A stretch of 64,000 nucleotides of DNA from Kitagawia praeruptora. Its lineage: Eukaryota; Streptophyta; Magnoliopsida; Apiales; Apiaceae. Positions 1-12,452 of the stretch are shown piece by piece (position 1 is the stretch's first letter; every line of letters starts with the position of its first letter). The stretch lies in NCBI GenBank assembly GCA_037693485.1, contig CM075351.1, positions 72,814,001-72,878,000 on the forward strand, given 5' to 3'. A model generated the notes under the pieces. It was not told the origin of the DNA. It worked only from the letters and a program-made list of their open reading frames with translations, and made no database searches. A program made the position numbers and the translations under genes.

Positions 1-1
1 T

Positions 2-1864
2 CTACTTAGATGGTAAAGGAGTAACTATCCATGTATTGTTGGCCTCAAGGGCTGCCAGTTCTACAGCCATAGCAGTACACCATTCTGGAGATTGCACTGC
101 TTGCTGATAGGTATAAGGTTTAGGTAAAGTAGCTATATTTGCTATAAAGGAGTTATAGGAAGGAAGAAATGGTGGAGAAGATTGGACCTGATTTATCAGA
201 GTAGGTCCTCCAATATAATCTTTGAACTTTGCTGGGATTTGCCTTTGTCTCACAGGTCTTGTTGCTACTGTAGGCAGAGGGATGTCATTGACACTTTCAG
301 GTTCAGTGAAACTCTCAGGTTCTGGTGAGTGAAGAACTTCAGGTGAGGGAGTTGTGTGAGATAAATCTGAAGGTTGACTTTCAGAGATGACCATTTGAAG
401 GGGCTCTACATCATAAAACTTAGACACAATAGGAAACCACTGATCATCCTGGTGAGATTTAATATCTCTAAAAGGAAATATGTCTTCCACAAATTTAACA
501 TCCCTAGATATGAACACCTTTCTTGACTCAAGATCCGGAATTTTGTACCCCTTGGTAGCATATGGATAGCCTAAAAAGACCTCTTTGATTGCTCTTGGAC
601 TGAATTTGTCATGAGGTTTAGGAAGAAGTGTGGCATAGCACAAAGAACCAAAGTTTCTCAAATGCGAGTAAAGAGGATGTTTATTAAATAGAATCTCATA
701 AGGTGATTTACCTTGTAAGAGAGGTGTAGGAGTTCTGTTGATGAGATAGGTTGCTGTCATGATACAGTCTCCCCAAAAACTTAAGGGAAGAGATGCCTGA
801 GATCTCAAAGCTCTGGCAGTGTTTAATAGTTGTCTATGCTTCCTCTCAACAATACCTTTTTGTTGAGGGGTATAGACACAAGTTTTCTGGTGCACAATAC
901 CACACTGAGCCAATACAGAACCTAAATCCTTATTGACAAACTCTGTCCCATTGTCTGTTCTTAATGTCTTAGGTGTGACATAGAATTGATTTTGCACATA
1001 CATAATGAACTCTTGAAGTATAGTAGAGACCTGAGACTTATCAGCTAACAAGAAAATCCAAGTACAACAAGATTTATCTTCAACTAGTGTAAGAAAATAA
1101 GAGCAATTTCCTTGAGTTTTACACCGATAAGGCCCCCAAAGATCAGCATATAATAAATCAAACAAAGACAAACTTTCAGAAGAACTGTTGTCAAATTTCA
1201 ACCTATGTTGTTTAGCAATTTGACAAATATCACAAATAGGCAACTCATGCATAGAACAAGGTACATCAAGTAATTTTAAAACCTTAAAAGGGACATGCCC
1301 CAATCTGGTATGAAGAAGTTCAACTGAGATAGGTTTAGAAGTAACATTATTACAGACCATTGTGTTCTCAATACACTTATTAAACAGAAAAGTACTTGGG
1401 AAAAGAACATAAAGCCCATCATTGCCTTTACCAATCTCTATTTCCCTCCTCCTAATATGGTCCTCAAGAATGCAACTAGAATTAGTGAATAACACACTGA
1501 GATGTGGACTAGTAAGCTTGGAAATTGAATATAAGTTATAGGTGAAGGTTGGCACACAGAGAACACGGTCAAGGAGAATATCAGGGGTGAGTTGATAGGT
1601 TCCCACATGAGTAACATTAGCTATTTGACCATTAGGAAGACACAACTGTGAGTGCCACTCTTTCACATTGGTTAACCAATGCACATAAGGGGTTACATGG
1701 TCAGTAGCCCTTAAATCCAAAATCCAACAACTGTGAAAATTTGAGTTAGCTCCAGTAATATTCTTTGTAAAATGGCGAAAGATACCTGCAAATTGAATAG
1801 AATTGACAGAAGGACCTGTAGGTTCCAGTTGAGAATGCTTCATGTTTGCCTGAATCATCTGCAT
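2..1864 (-). pseudogene. copia A pol fragment: protease, GAG-pre-integrase, integrase, RT start
   Basis: A 620-residue open stretch of copia polyprotein, cut by the window edge. In order: a protease-like segment WILDLRATDH (about residue 50), where the usual D-T/S-G-A catalytic motif reads D-L-R-A and so is probably inactive; the GAG-pre-integrase zinc region with LLHTRLGH and CDIC; and the integrase core with catalytic D in YADLWGPY, D in RTDNGTEF and E in QQKGIVERKHR. The C-terminal linker follows, and the start of reverse transcriptase (PEWCTAMAVEL) reaches the edge. The frame is open, but the lost protease motif and broken gag mark it as decayed. Confidence 0.9.
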
Positions 1865-1876
1865 TAGTTGACTATA

Positions 1877-3034
1877 TTAGGCATCTGACATTCCAAAAGT
1901 CTCTCTGGTAGCAGCTTGATCAGTACCAGCAACATGCTTTCCAGAATCCACATGGTCGTTTGTAGAAGCTTGAACAGTGCTTAAGGCTTTTGGCTGATTA
2001 AATTTGGGTTTGGGTTTTGGCTTGCCAAACAGTTTATGCCAAGAAGGATAGCCATAGATGCAGTAACACTTGTCTTTAGTGTGCCTAGAAAAATGACAGT
2101 ACTCACAAACAAGTTGATTTTCAGAGGAGGTATTCTTTCTGAGAGATTGAGGAGGTTTAGAACTGATGTTATCTGCTCTAGGAGTGAAGTTTCTACCTGT
2201 GTGAAACCTAGCTGACAGAGTAGTATTTCCAGTGTTGATGTGAGAGTAAGTAGTGACTTCCCTCTGGTTCTCCTCTTGTAACAACATAGCATAGCATTGG
2301 CTAAGAGTTGGGACAGGTTTCATCATAAGAATTTGACCTCGAATAGCAGTAAATTGCTCACTCAGTCCCATCAAAAAATGTGTTAACAAGCTTGTGTGTT
2401 CATAAGCATCCAGCTTATATAGATAGAGTTCAACCCATCATTGAGTTAACTCATCATTCAACCCATTAAAAAATTGAAACAATCTGGATTCTTCTCGTTG
2501 AACTTCTATTGTTTGAAGAAGCTATGTAACTTCTGGGTTAGGTTCATAAATAACAGGCAAGGTGTTTAAAGAATCCAGTTCAGCCCATATACTTTTAAGA
2601 GATGTATAAAACTCATTTACAGATAGAGTTCCTTGTCTCAGCTCATATAGATCTCTATTGAGATTGTATTTTCTGCTGTCATTAGTCAAGGCAAATCTCT
2701 TTTCTAGATGACTCCACATCTCACTAGTAGATGTCATATACATAATGGCCTTCCTGATCGTTGTGAAAACATTATTTGTTACCCAAGCAATGACCATATT
2801 GTTACAAGTTTCCCACATCTCTAGTTTAACAGGGTCATCCGTAGGTTTTGAAACAGTACCTTTAATAAACCCGAGTTTTCATTTTGAAGGGAGATTGATT
2901 TTCATGGATATGTGCCATGCTCTGTAATTAGAAGAGCCTTGTAGCTTGTCCACTTGAATAGATGTAGAGTTATTTGAGGGGTGTACGAACAATAGATCCA
3001 ACATATCTTGGTAAGTGATACATGATGTTGTCAT
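1877..3034 (-). pseudogene. copia A gag, broken by stop codons
   Basis: Copia-type capsid/nucleocapsid gene in pieces. The natural start is the ATG at 3034-3032. An N-terminal gag domain (NYRAWHISMKINLP) runs into a TGA at 2881-2879. The gag core (LEKRFALTNDSRKYNLNRDL) is at about 2700-2600, and a further stop lies at about 2524. The zinc knuckle CEYCHFSRHTKDKC (C-x2-C-x4-H-x4-C) followed by YGYPSWHKLFGKPKP is at about 2110-2000. A stop at about 1877 separates it from pol. Three or more stops make it a pseudogene. Confidence 0.85.
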
Positions 3035-3208
3035 AATATATCAATATAGATGTTTTGTGAGAAGAATGAGAGATAAAGAGGTTTAAGAAGAAAGATATGA
3101 CTGAAGGGATAAAGTTGAAGAGAGAGATCTGAGAAAAGGATAATTTGTAGAGAAGAAAGAGGGAAAGAAAACTGAAGTTTTCAAAGGGTTTGATTCAATA
3201 GGCACATA

Positions 3209-3221
3209 GGCTCTGATACCA
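3209..3221 (-). other. primer binding site of copia A
   Basis: On the minus strand this reads TGGTATCAGAGCC, the standard plant copia site that pairs with the 3' end of initiator tRNA-Met. It directly abuts the LTR at 3222. Confidence 0.9.
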
Positions 3222-3600
3222 TGATGACTAAAATAAATTGATGAAAGATATAAGAATGTGCATGAATATTAAACAAGAACTTGAGGAGAATGCTTTGACA
3301 GCTCTGTATTCAACCTGCTCCATAAGGAGTTCATTACAACGTTTAATGGCCAAAATGATTGATACTAGAAGCATCTACCTACGAGTACAATGATCCACAC
3401 CACACATTTCTAATCAACTTGATGGACCATTGACTTACCTTAAAAAGCCAAACAAAAGACATAGAAAATACAACTGTAGAATAGAAATGCAACTAGCATT
3501 ACTTAGAGACAAAAGAACTACAAGACAGAGCTATTAATTTAACTTAAAAGGACTGTTTGTGTTATGAGAAGGTATCTCAATAGTAATCAATTATTCTAGG
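3222..3600 (-). repeat. 5' LTR of copia A (outer edge uncertain)
   Basis: The sequence next to the primer binding site starts TGATGAC on the plus strand, as an LTR end should. No second copy is in the window, so the outer limit is estimated as lying between about 3580 and 3699. No ORF is present. Confidence 0.6.
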
Positions 3601-3699
3601 ATGAATTTGAAGAAGAAATTTTATCATATGTATTAGACATTTAGACCTCAATCTTTGACTTCTCCCCAGATATCTAAATAAATCTTAGAAATGGTATAG

Positions 3700-3704
3700 A
3701 TAAT
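3700..3704. repeat. TSD of copia B, left copy (ATAAT)
   Basis: ATAAT immediately left of the LTR at 3705. It is repeated at 15328-15332 immediately right of the other LTR, a 5-bp duplication as expected for LTR-element integration. Confidence 0.9.
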
Positions 3705-3928
3705 TGACAAATAGTAAACCCTAGGTTGTTACAGAGAGATCTGGGAGAGATAGAGAGGGAGAGAGATAAGAGGGAAATGAAAATATTAATCTACATTTCT
3801 TTAGAATGGATTTGTTACAAGATCGTTTATATAGACTAAGCCTTGCTTAGTAAGTAAGTAAAGTCTGTAACTAACTTTCTAACTTGTCTTACTAAACTTG
3901 CTAAATATAGAAACTATAATAGTCAACA
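3705..3928 (-). repeat. 3' LTR of copia B
   Basis: 224 bp, TGACAAATAG to AATAGTCAACA on the plus strand. It matches 15104-15327 except for about three substitutions. Confidence 0.95.
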
Positions 3929-3938
3929 TCCCCCCTCA
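3929..3938 (-). other. polypurine tract of copia B
   Basis: On the minus strand a run TTGAGGGGGGA lies directly before the 3' LTR. This is the expected plus-strand priming site. Confidence 0.85.
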
Positions 3939-3990
3939 AGTTGAATGTGAGTAAAACAGATTGCAAACATTCAACTTGGAGATGAAGAAC

Positions 3991-6900
3991 TTAATATATA
4001 GCAGCTGCACCAATAGCCTTTGTAAACATATCAGCTGGTTGTTGTGCTGTAGGTAGATGATAGGTTTGAATGACACCTTGAAGAAGCTTTTTTCATGAAC
4101 AAGGTGACAATCTATTTCAATGTGTTTCGTTCTTTCATGAAACACTGGATTAGATGCAATGTAAAGAGCTGATTTGTTGTCACAAAAGAGGGATGCAGGT
4201 TCTTGATGATCAACCTGAAAGTCTTTTAGAAGGGCAATTATCCATGTAAGTTCACGGCACGTGTCAGCCATGGATCTATACTCAGTTTCAGCTGATGATC
4301 TGGACACAGTTGGCTGTTTTTTACTTCGCCAAGAAATTAAAGATGAGCCAATCATGACACAAAAACCAGTAAGAGAGTGACGAGTTTCTGGGCATCCTAC
4401 CCAGTCTGAGTAAGCAGTGAGTTTAAGTGAACCATTAGCTGAGATAAGTAATCCTTGACCTGGAGCTTGTTAACATACCTAAGTACATGATAAACAGCTT
4501 GAAGATGATCCAGTCGAGGAGTGGAAAGAAACTGAGATAAAACATGAACAGCATAGGATAGATCAGGTCGAGTTATGGTGAGGTAAATCAACCTGCCAAC
4601 CAATCTTCTGTATCGAGATGCTTCAGATGCTAGATAACAATTCTGAAGAGTTGTCAAGAAGTTTGTGATTTTGCTCTATTGGCACAACAGATGGCTTGGC
4701 AGCAGTTAATCCAGTCTCTTGCAGTAAATCTAGAGCATACTTTCGTTGACTAAGATAGAAGCCAGAAGTAGACCGTGCCACTTCAACACCTAAGAAATAT
4801 TTGAGTGGTCCCAAATCCTTGATTTTGAATTTAGTATGTAAGAAAGCTTTCATATCAGCAGTGTGAGAGAAGGAAGAACCAGTAACTAGAATGTCATCAA
4901 CATAGATGAGAACAGCCATGAATGTAGAATCGTTGGTGAAGGTAAATAAACTATTATCAATGTTAGATTGCTTAAAGCCATAACTCTGCAATGCAGTAGA
5001 TAACTTGATATACCAGCAACGAGGAGCCTGTTTCAGACCATACAATGACTTCTTAAGCTTGCATACATATTGCTTAGAATCATCCTTAAAAGCTGAAGAA
5101 GAAAGAACCCTATATCCAGGAGGTAACTTCATGTAAATAGTTTCATTCAAGTCACCATGCAAAAAGGCATTGGTGACATCCATTTGAGTGACATTCCAAG
5201 CCTTATTAGCAGCTACTGCTAAAAATAAATTAACAGTAACCATCTTTGCAACTGGTGCAAAAGTATCAAAGTAATCTACTCCAAATTCCTGAGTAAACCC
5301 TTTTGCCACTAATCGTGCTTTATAACGTTCCACTGAACCATCAGGATTATAATTCACTTTAAACAACCACTTGCAATCAATAACATGTTGATTAGGAGGT
5401 AAAGGTACAAGTTCCCATGTCTCATTAGATTCTAAGGCTTGAACCTCAGTTTTCATGGTTGCACACCAGTTAGGATCTTTGACAGCTTGAGAAAAAGTGT
5501 AAGGAACAGAGATTTTAGATGTAGCTGCTACAAATGCTCTGTATTTGGGAGTAAGATTGTTATAGGATGCATGGTTTTGTATAGGGTACAAACAAGTGGA
5601 GTGGTTTGTAGAGACAAGAGCTCTAGCAGACATAGAAGGTAATCCAACAAAGTCTTTATACTTAGAAGGAACTGTTTTAGTTCTAGCTGGTCTTTGAGGT
5701 ACTACTGGTTGTTCTATGAGAGTAGGATCTAAAGAGACTGTAGGAGAAGTATCAGAAGAAACTGTAGATGATGACTGAGGTGTAGTGTTAGTGTCATTGA
5801 CAAATGATTCTGGCATCTCAGTAGTAGTAGGTATATGAAACATGTCATCATAAGAACTATCACTGCTGGGAAAAAGAGGTGTAGAATGACTGGATTCAGT
5901 AAGAAAGGGAAACACATGTTCAATGAAGTGAACATCTCGTGATATAAAACACTTTTTGGTGACAAGATCAAGAACCCTGTACCCCTTTTTTGCATAAGGA
6001 TATCCCAAGAATATACCTTTAATTGCTCTAGGTCCAAATTTATCAGGAGGAGCAGTAACATTGGTAGCATAGCATAAGCAACCAAATGATTTTAAATGAG
6101 AGTAGTCTGGAGGTTTATTGTACAAAAGCTCAAATAGAGTTTTATAGTTCAGAAGTTTGACATGTAGAAGGTTAATAATGTGAGTAGCAGTTAAAATAAA
6201 ATCTCCCCAAAAAGAATTAGGTAAGTGAGACTGAAATTTCAGAGCTCTAGCAATATTGAGAAGATGTTGATGTTTTCTTTCATCTCTACCATTTTGTTGA
6301 GGTGTTTTTGCACAACTGGTTTGATGAATTATGCCATGAGATTGAAGTAAGTCAAGTACTTCGTGATTAGTAAATTTTGTGCCATTGTCAGATCTCAGAA
6401 TTTTGACAGTGGTTTTGAATTGGTTGTTGACATATATAAGACAGAAAATTAGTGAGAAGATTAGGAACTTGAGTTTTATGCTGAAATAGGTAAATCCAGG
6501 TGGCTCTAGAGTAATCATCTACTATGGTTAAAAAATAAGAGCACTTGTTATGAGTAACCTGTTTATAAGGTCCCCAAACATCAACATGAATAAGTTCAAA
6601 TAAAGAACTACTGTGAGCATTACTAGTCTCAAAAGATAATCTGTGTTGCTTGGAAAAATGACAAACATCACAACTTGCAAAGTCATCATTTTTTACAAGA
6701 AGAGTAGATAATTTGCTGAGAACATCCACAGACGGATGTCCCATTCTGATATGCCACAGGACATCATTATCAGATGTAGAACTAGAATGACAAGAGATAT
6801 TACATGATGTAAGAAAATTACAAGATGTAGAATTCTTATTATGAGCTGGAGAGAGATCAGAGATTTGTAACTTGTAGAGTCCATCAGTCAATTTACCAAT

Positions 6901-7454
6901 CTCTTTCTCCCTCTTCAAGATAGGGTCCTGCAGAAAGCAAGCATTTTCAGTGAAGCTAACAGAACATGAAAGGTGTTTAGAGAGTTGAGAAGTAGACACT
7001 AGATTGCAATGAAAAGAGGGAACACACAGAACCTCAAGTAAGTTCAATGAGTTTGATAGTTTGACAGTTCCCATATGAGTAATAGGAACAGTGGTATTGT
7101 TTGGCAAATGCAACACAGAATTTACTGATTTTGGATTACTAAGAGTGGTATAGTCAAAGGTGATATGATTGGTAGCCCCTGTGTCTATGATCCAGTCATA
7201 AGATCCTAAGGGATTATTTGAGTCAGTAGAGTATGCACTTATAGCAGTAGAGAAAATAGCATTTGAAGATGGATATGGCATACCAGATAATTGAGCAACA
7301 GGAGTTTGTTGTTGAGATTGTCTTATAGATTCCTGAATCAATCTGGCAAGCTGTTGACACTGTGAGTCAGAGAAAGCATTAGCAGATCTGTCTTTAGCTG
7401 AGTTCTCAGATGTTTTCTTTACTTCTAAAGTGATGATATGAGCTGCTGTTGTAG
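3991..7454 (-). pseudogene. copia B pol: protease, integrase, RT, RNase H; frameshifted
   Basis: All pol domains are present but the frame is broken. 7454 to about 6440: protease with intact WIIDTGATNHI, GAG-pre-integrase zinc region (WHIRMGH, CDVC) and the first integrase aspartate in HVDVWGPY. A one-base shift at about 6440 leads to 6518-4623: integrase SDNGTKF and QQNGRDERKH, then reverse transcriptase with YVDDILVTG at about 4900. A second shift at about 4640 leads to the RT/RNase H connection. A third region, 4355-4100, holds RNase H (SRSSAETEYRSMADTCREL, CDNKSA), with a last shift near 4095 before the AADMFTKA-like tail ending at 3991. At least three indels make it non-functional. Confidence 0.9.
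7452..7454. repeat. TSD of CACTA element, left copy (TAG)
   Basis: TAG flanks the CACTA terminus at 7455 and recurs at 13718-13720. Three-base duplications are typical of the CACTA (En/Spm) superfamily. Confidence 0.9.
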
Positions 7455-7483
7455 CACTACGCCATAGATGGCCTATAGCAACC
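7455..7483. repeat. CACTA left terminal inverted repeat
   Basis: CACTACGCCATAGATGGCC followed by TATAGCAACC. It is inverted at 13689-13717 with one mismatch (A/C). Confidence 0.95.
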
Positions 7484-8020
7484 CCCAAACTGTGTTACCA
7501 TAGACCCCATTTTGAAGTTACCATAGGCCAAAATAGGGCTATGGTAACACTTCAGCTGTGTTAGGTTCTCAGCAGTAACTACAGGTATCTAAGGTAACAT
7601 CAAAACACAGCCTAAGGTAACATAGCAAATGTGGTTACCAAAAACCTCTATAGCAACATCTTAAACACTCTATAGTAACATAGTTTGTGTGTTACAACAG
7701 ATAATACAATTTTGCACAGGTGTCACATGTGGGCCCCACAGGTGGGGCCCACATGTGGGACCCACCTACAATTTTGCACATGTGTCACATGTGGGTCCCA
7801 CAGGTGGGGCCCACATGTGGGACCCACTTCTAGGTGGGCCCACATGTGGGACCCACTTCTGGGTGGGGCCCACCTGCAAGGCCTATTGTAACACCTACTT
7901 TAACCTATTGTAACACCTAATATTACCTACTGCAACACCTAATATTACCTATTGTAACACACAATTTACCTATTGTAACACCATAAATGTAACACCATAA
8001 ATGTAACAAAATAAAAATGC
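7484..8020. repeat. CACTA left subterminal repeats with GC-rich palindromic minisatellite
   Basis: Three layers. 7484-7690: scattered GTTACCATAG-type motifs in both orientations. 7720-7880: a GC-rich minisatellite of GGTGGGGCCCACATGTGGGA units, in which CCCACATGTGGG is a perfect palindrome seen three times. 7885-8010: repeated TATTGTAACACC. The ORFs that cross the minisatellite are low-complexity and not genes. Confidence 0.8.
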
Positions 8021-9815
8021 ACCAACATAATATTGAATTCCCATAAACAAACCAACAACAATTCAAATCCACCAGAAACTACATCAAATCGACCAACTAC
8101 ATCATTTGATCCATCTTTACAATTCAAAATCTACCAAAATAAGAAAAAAAAAAAAAATAGCTTCCAAAACCACAATCTGCCAAGCCATCCATTTCATTGA
8201 ACCCCTCCGACATTTCTTCTTGTTGTTGATAATACTCCGCTTTATTATCTTCTGGTCCTGGAAGCAGCAACTGATGGCAGTTGGAGCAGGAGCAGCCCTG
8301 GAATTGCTCATTTTTTTTAACTCCAAGGTTTTCAAGATGGAGAGTCTTAATTTAGACCTACTTGAGAAATGATTTAGGATCGAAACACACACATCAATAT
8401 ATCAAATTACTCGAAATAAAGAAATCAAGAAACGATTTGATGCAGAATATATCAAAAAGACGTTGCTTTAAAGCAGCTTGTGTTTGTTTTTAAAGAATGA
8501 CATGCGGTGTCTTTGTTGGATCATGAACTCACAACTACTACAGTAACTGTTCAACTTGAACCATACACTTAAATATAATTCGATATCCTTTTTAAGCAAT
8601 GTAATCCAAATACACCTTTCTTACCTTACTAATTACAATACGTAGGCAGAAACATGATTAGGTAATCTTATGTTTTCTTAATTTTTGCTAATCTGTAATT
8701 ATTTCAGATACATGAACACAAAACTCAAATTTCGTTTACGTGGCTACAACAACTCGATCTTGCGTGGCTGATCACAATTTGACAAAATATTGTTGAGAGG
8801 CTAAATCTAAACCATGTGTTTTTTATGATTACTATGGGGAAAATAATACACAAATTTAAACATCCTAGTCACCTCTATCGAAAATAATATAAAATTATAT
8901 ATTATTCAAGTTAATTAAAATAGTAATAATGTAGATTAAGGTCAGTTTCTTTCCTTATCCAGTAAGTACATATCTGTTTGATTGCAGTGTGCATGCATGT
9001 ATCTGTATTCGTTTAAGGATTTAATTGCATAAAAAACTAATATCCATGGCTATATACTTACACGGGTGTTCGATTAGATAAAGTGTTGTGCCTTTCAAGT
9101 ATTCATAGTAGCCAACATTTGTAGGTACAAATTAACCAAATATGTAACAAATTATCTATACAACACATTTTATAAAGATAAAGATTCTATAAGTCTGAAC
9201 GATGGTGCTATACGATATTTACCTTCCAAAAATTGTTATTTGACATTAGAATCCTCCACTTCTGTTTCCATTGCTACTATCTCCCCTGTATCAAAATCAC
9301 ATAACAAATATAAGTGTGTGTGTGTGTGTAGTGAAGCAACAGCCATAGTAACTCAACTTTACATGCAAAACTACTTATTAGATTGACAGTGCTCTGACCT
9401 CCCATATTAGTATACCATTTTCTGCCTATTTACTGTAGATTGCCAGATTGTCCCTCAAAGGTTGAAGCGATCACAATGATGCTGCAAAAAGTAAAAGACT
9501 ATGAGCAAAATATAAAATCTTTAATGTAATTTTAAAGCTTTATAAGCTAACATACAATCAACAAGATGTAGAAAAAAAGCAAGTCTGGGCAAACTAAATT
9601 ATTGTCACTCACTTGTCTTTTAGACTCGATAGAATAGACAGGATGCACACGATCTTTCACACCCAACTTTCTTTTGCGGAATATTTCAGTTATGAAGCTC
9701 TTAACTTAGCAAGGACCTAAGAGTTCTTTAGGCATTTAATATAACTAATATATTGGCAATTCTGTGACTTCAAGATAAGTGACAACCGACCAGGTCATAT
9801 ACACAGATTAAACTT
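8021..9815. other. CACTA interior without recognisable gene
   Basis: About 1.8 kb of AT-rich sequence. Two overlapping antisense ORFs at 8106-8392 have no recognisable domain. A (TG)n run lies at about 9312-9330. I see no transposase or host exon here. It could be intron or 3'-flanking DNA carried along with the captured gene. Confidence 0.5.
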
Positions 9816-10067
9816 TTAGCAGGTTTTGTGGTCTGTAACTAGACAAAAATGTGGGTTTATGGATTGTATATCAGGAGGAAAACCTGGAAGTAGCTTTAAG
9901 AATCCGCTTTGAGACGGAATTAAGGATGACACAATAGGGGCCTTTGCCCATCCGACTAATAAAATGGTCGTGAAGGCAACAGCAGCAAGGAAGAGAATTA
10001 GCTGTTTACTACTCAGTCCCAAATTAAATAACAAAATCAACTTCCCTCGAATCTCATCAAACGTCAA
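9816..10067 (-). CDS. short hydrophobic ORF in CACTA, unknown
   Basis: 83 residues with one clear hydrophobic segment (LILFLAAVAFTTILLVGW, about residues 24-41) that could cross a membrane. It lies downstream of the PIEZO-like exons on the same strand. It may be an exon of another captured gene or a chance ORF. I do not recognise the family, and no further exon was identified with it. Confidence 0.25.
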   Translation of the reverse strand: MTFDEIRGKLILLFNLGLSSKQLILFLAAVAFTTILLVGWAKAPIVSSLIPSQSGFLKLLPGFPPDIQSINPHFCLVTDHKTC

Positions 10068-10210
10068 ATTTCTTAATCTGCATAAAATACGACGAAAAGT
10101 TCTCAGAAATCATATACAAAACAAAATCAGTTAACTAATTCGGATGAAAAGTGCATGTGCATACAGACTACTACCCTTTTCCAGAAATGATAAACTATTT
10201 ACATATTAAC

Positions 10211-11496
10211 TCAGGCAAGGTAGCCAAGGTGAAGAATGTCATATTCAAGAGTTCCTGTGATCATAATTAAAGCAAGAACAAGATCCAACAAGTGACAATA
10301 ACCGTAAAGTCTCAGATAATCAAACAGAGTCCACATGCTTTTTGTATCAAATGAGAGATCACCTAGCAGAGATGTTTGTTTCATTTGCTGATACATGTGC
10401 AACTCTGACAGACCAGACAAGTTATCAGCACGGAGCTTGAAACATGCTAGCATGAAAACCATAAAATAGCTGATAAGCATACGTGGGTCATCAACTATAG
10501 TTCCTGCATATACACAACAAAATCATAAAGTAAAAAAATTGTTATCATTACAGATAAAAGGGCCTATTTAATTATTATTTTTGAGGAAATGAAAAGGGCA
10601 ATCATGTACTTTTGTTTTGGTACACTCGTAATAAATCTTCAGCTGAGAAAACATGGATGTGTTTGTTTACTTATAGAATTTTATAGAGTTCCTAACTTGG
10701 AAGAAATTTTGTAATATACTTTGAATAGCATGCCAAGACAGCATATGCAAACTAGTCTATAGGTAACACATGTGTGCATATATTCTATTTAGGTGTAGTA
10801 AACTGGTCCATAAAATTACCCATGCTCCAGAAAAAAATAGTTGAATAGAGTAGAGGATTTCTGTCTCTATCTGAAAGTTTACAGATGCAAAGCGCAATAC
10901 AAGAACTGCAATTACTGATTTTTTCAGTTTCATGTATACCCAAAAACACCTAAAAGAGAAAAGTAATAGGGCTTATCATTAGCCTTTCAGCAATATCACA
11001 AACTCGGTAGTAATTAATGCTTTGCTATGAAGATATGCAACACTAATTTCCCTTTGCATGCTAATATAGAGATAATTGAAACTGAAAACACATGTGCAGC
11101 CAAACAGCTAAAGAAAAAGCTACCTAACCAACACTTTCTGCAGTAGTCGAAAAGTAGATCAGAGTTTTTCCAGCAGTCATGGCATGCCATATTTGCCTCA
11201 CTAGGGGGCTGCTGTTTCGATGTTGTTATATTTAGCCAAATGGACATGTATTCAAGGGTAAGAACCAATGAGAAAGACAAAATGAATATAGGCCACACTT
11301 TCCGGATGACATGCCTAGGTATAAGAACACAGACAGCAAGAGAACCAATATATAGCAATGAGATAACATTCAAGACAGCAAAACTAGCAAGAACTAATGC
11401 AATCATGCTAATTTCTAGGCCAAAAATACTGAAAATATTCTCCAACATGTATTTCATGTATAGCTTTAGTGTGTCTTTCTGCATTTCTTGCCTCTC
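10211..11496 (-). pseudogene. captured PIEZO mechanosensitive channel fragment (two exons)
   Basis: Two exons read like the central part of plant PIEZO, a very large multi-pass mechanosensitive cation channel. Exon 1 (about 11496-11124) begins ERQEMQKDTLKLYMKYM, includes LEISMIALVLASFAVLN and ends CHDCWKNSDLLFDYCRKCWLG at a GTAGCT donor. Exon 2 (from 10503, after TATGCAG) resumes TIVDDPRMLISYF, and the splice joins in frame through a split Gly codon. It continues FKLRADNLSG, FDTKSMWT and EYDILHLGYLA, then stops at 10211. These are about 210 residues of a protein of roughly 2,400, so it cannot form a channel. A few residues also appear to be missing before DLSFDTKSMW. It is a gene fragment carried by the CACTA. 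Confidence 0.8.
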
Positions 11497-12231
11497 CTTT
11501 CAGAACAAATCATCACGCAACATAGATATAACTCAGACACTGTTTAAGATAATGAGATTCGACACAAACTGGAATGCAGACCAAAATGAGATACATGTAT
11601 AATATTAAGCTATCTGGTCAGCACTTATTATTGCTTATCTGACCAATTAAATTCTGAAAATGGATGGCAGAAGGCTAGTAAACGCGCAACATTCATCTAA
11701 ATACTAATCAAGTTACTAATAACACTTTTACCGAAAACACACAACTCTCTATTGCACCTTCTTTGATGTCATTTAAAGTTGTGAAAACACCTATATATCG
11801 ATGCTACAATTAGTAACAGAGTTGTACAACATTCAAGCAACAGGTGAACAACTAAGCTCATATATAGGACAAAATATCACCAATATAGATAGCTTAGCTA
11901 ATTAACAAGTAATCTAACAAAGAAACTGTTGAGGGGAACATAAACATACAAATTTACCTAATAATTTTAAAATCAGAGTAATTGCACAAACCTGGTCAAG
12001 CATATATCAGAAAGTGCAGACCAGAAATACAGAGCTTATAAAAAAAGAAACTCATAGTGTGCTTTTGCTCTGATGGAGAACTTGGAGGCCCTGCACATCA
12101 TTAGGAAACAGTTTGATCATGCACGAGATGATGGGTGATTTAATACTCAATAGGAAGGGGGAGAATACCACTTAACCACCCAACAGAAATTCATGTAATA
12201 TATATAAGGACTTATATGTACTGAAGTTATA
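11497..12231. other. CACTA interior, non-coding
   Basis: AT-rich sequence upstream of the PIEZO-like exons on the minus strand. No ORF or domain recognised. It may hold intron or further captured non-coding DNA. Confidence 0.5.
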
Positions 12232-12452
12232 GTACCCGTTTGGCAATTCTGTCAAGTAGCTTATAAGTTACTTATTTCGGAAAAAATTTTGTATTTACAT
12301 ACATTTTTTTAAGAACATATGTGTATGAGGAGTTTAATATTCATAATCTTGCAAAAATAAGTTACTTATTTCAGAAAAAAGTACATATTTCCTAGCTTTT
12401 TTCCAGAATAAGTAACTTATTTCTGAAAAATAAGATTTCCCAAACGGGCTCA
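12232..12452. mobile_element. hAT-like MITE inside CACTA
   Basis: About 220 bp with inverted ends: left ACCCGTTTGGCAAT and right ATTTCCCAAACGGGCT, plus matching inner arms (AAGTTACTTATTTC and its complement). The CCCGTTTGG terminus is common in plant hAT-type MITEs. No coding capacity. The TSD is unclear; ATAG or similar flanks it. Confidence 0.6.

Larger units (their letters stand above)
1..3600 (-). mobile_element. Ty1/copia element A, 5' part, decayed
   Basis: Minus-strand copia element entering from the left edge. In sense order it shows a 5' LTR, a primer binding site, a broken gag and then pol (protease, integrase and the first residues of reverse transcriptase). The rest of RT, RNase H and the 3' LTR lie outside the window. 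Gene order protease-integrase-RT defines Ty1/copia. The outer LTR end is uncertain because the second LTR is not available for comparison. In-frame stops in gag mean it is not autonomous. Confidence 0.9.

Noticed and set aside
5439..6085. ORFs on the strand opposite to, or in other frames of, copia B pol
   Set aside because: Shadows of the pol reading frame, without independent motifs.
7685..7913. Two overlapping ORFs rich in Gly, Pro, Thr and Trp
   Set aside because: They translate the GC-rich palindromic minisatellite of the CACTA end.
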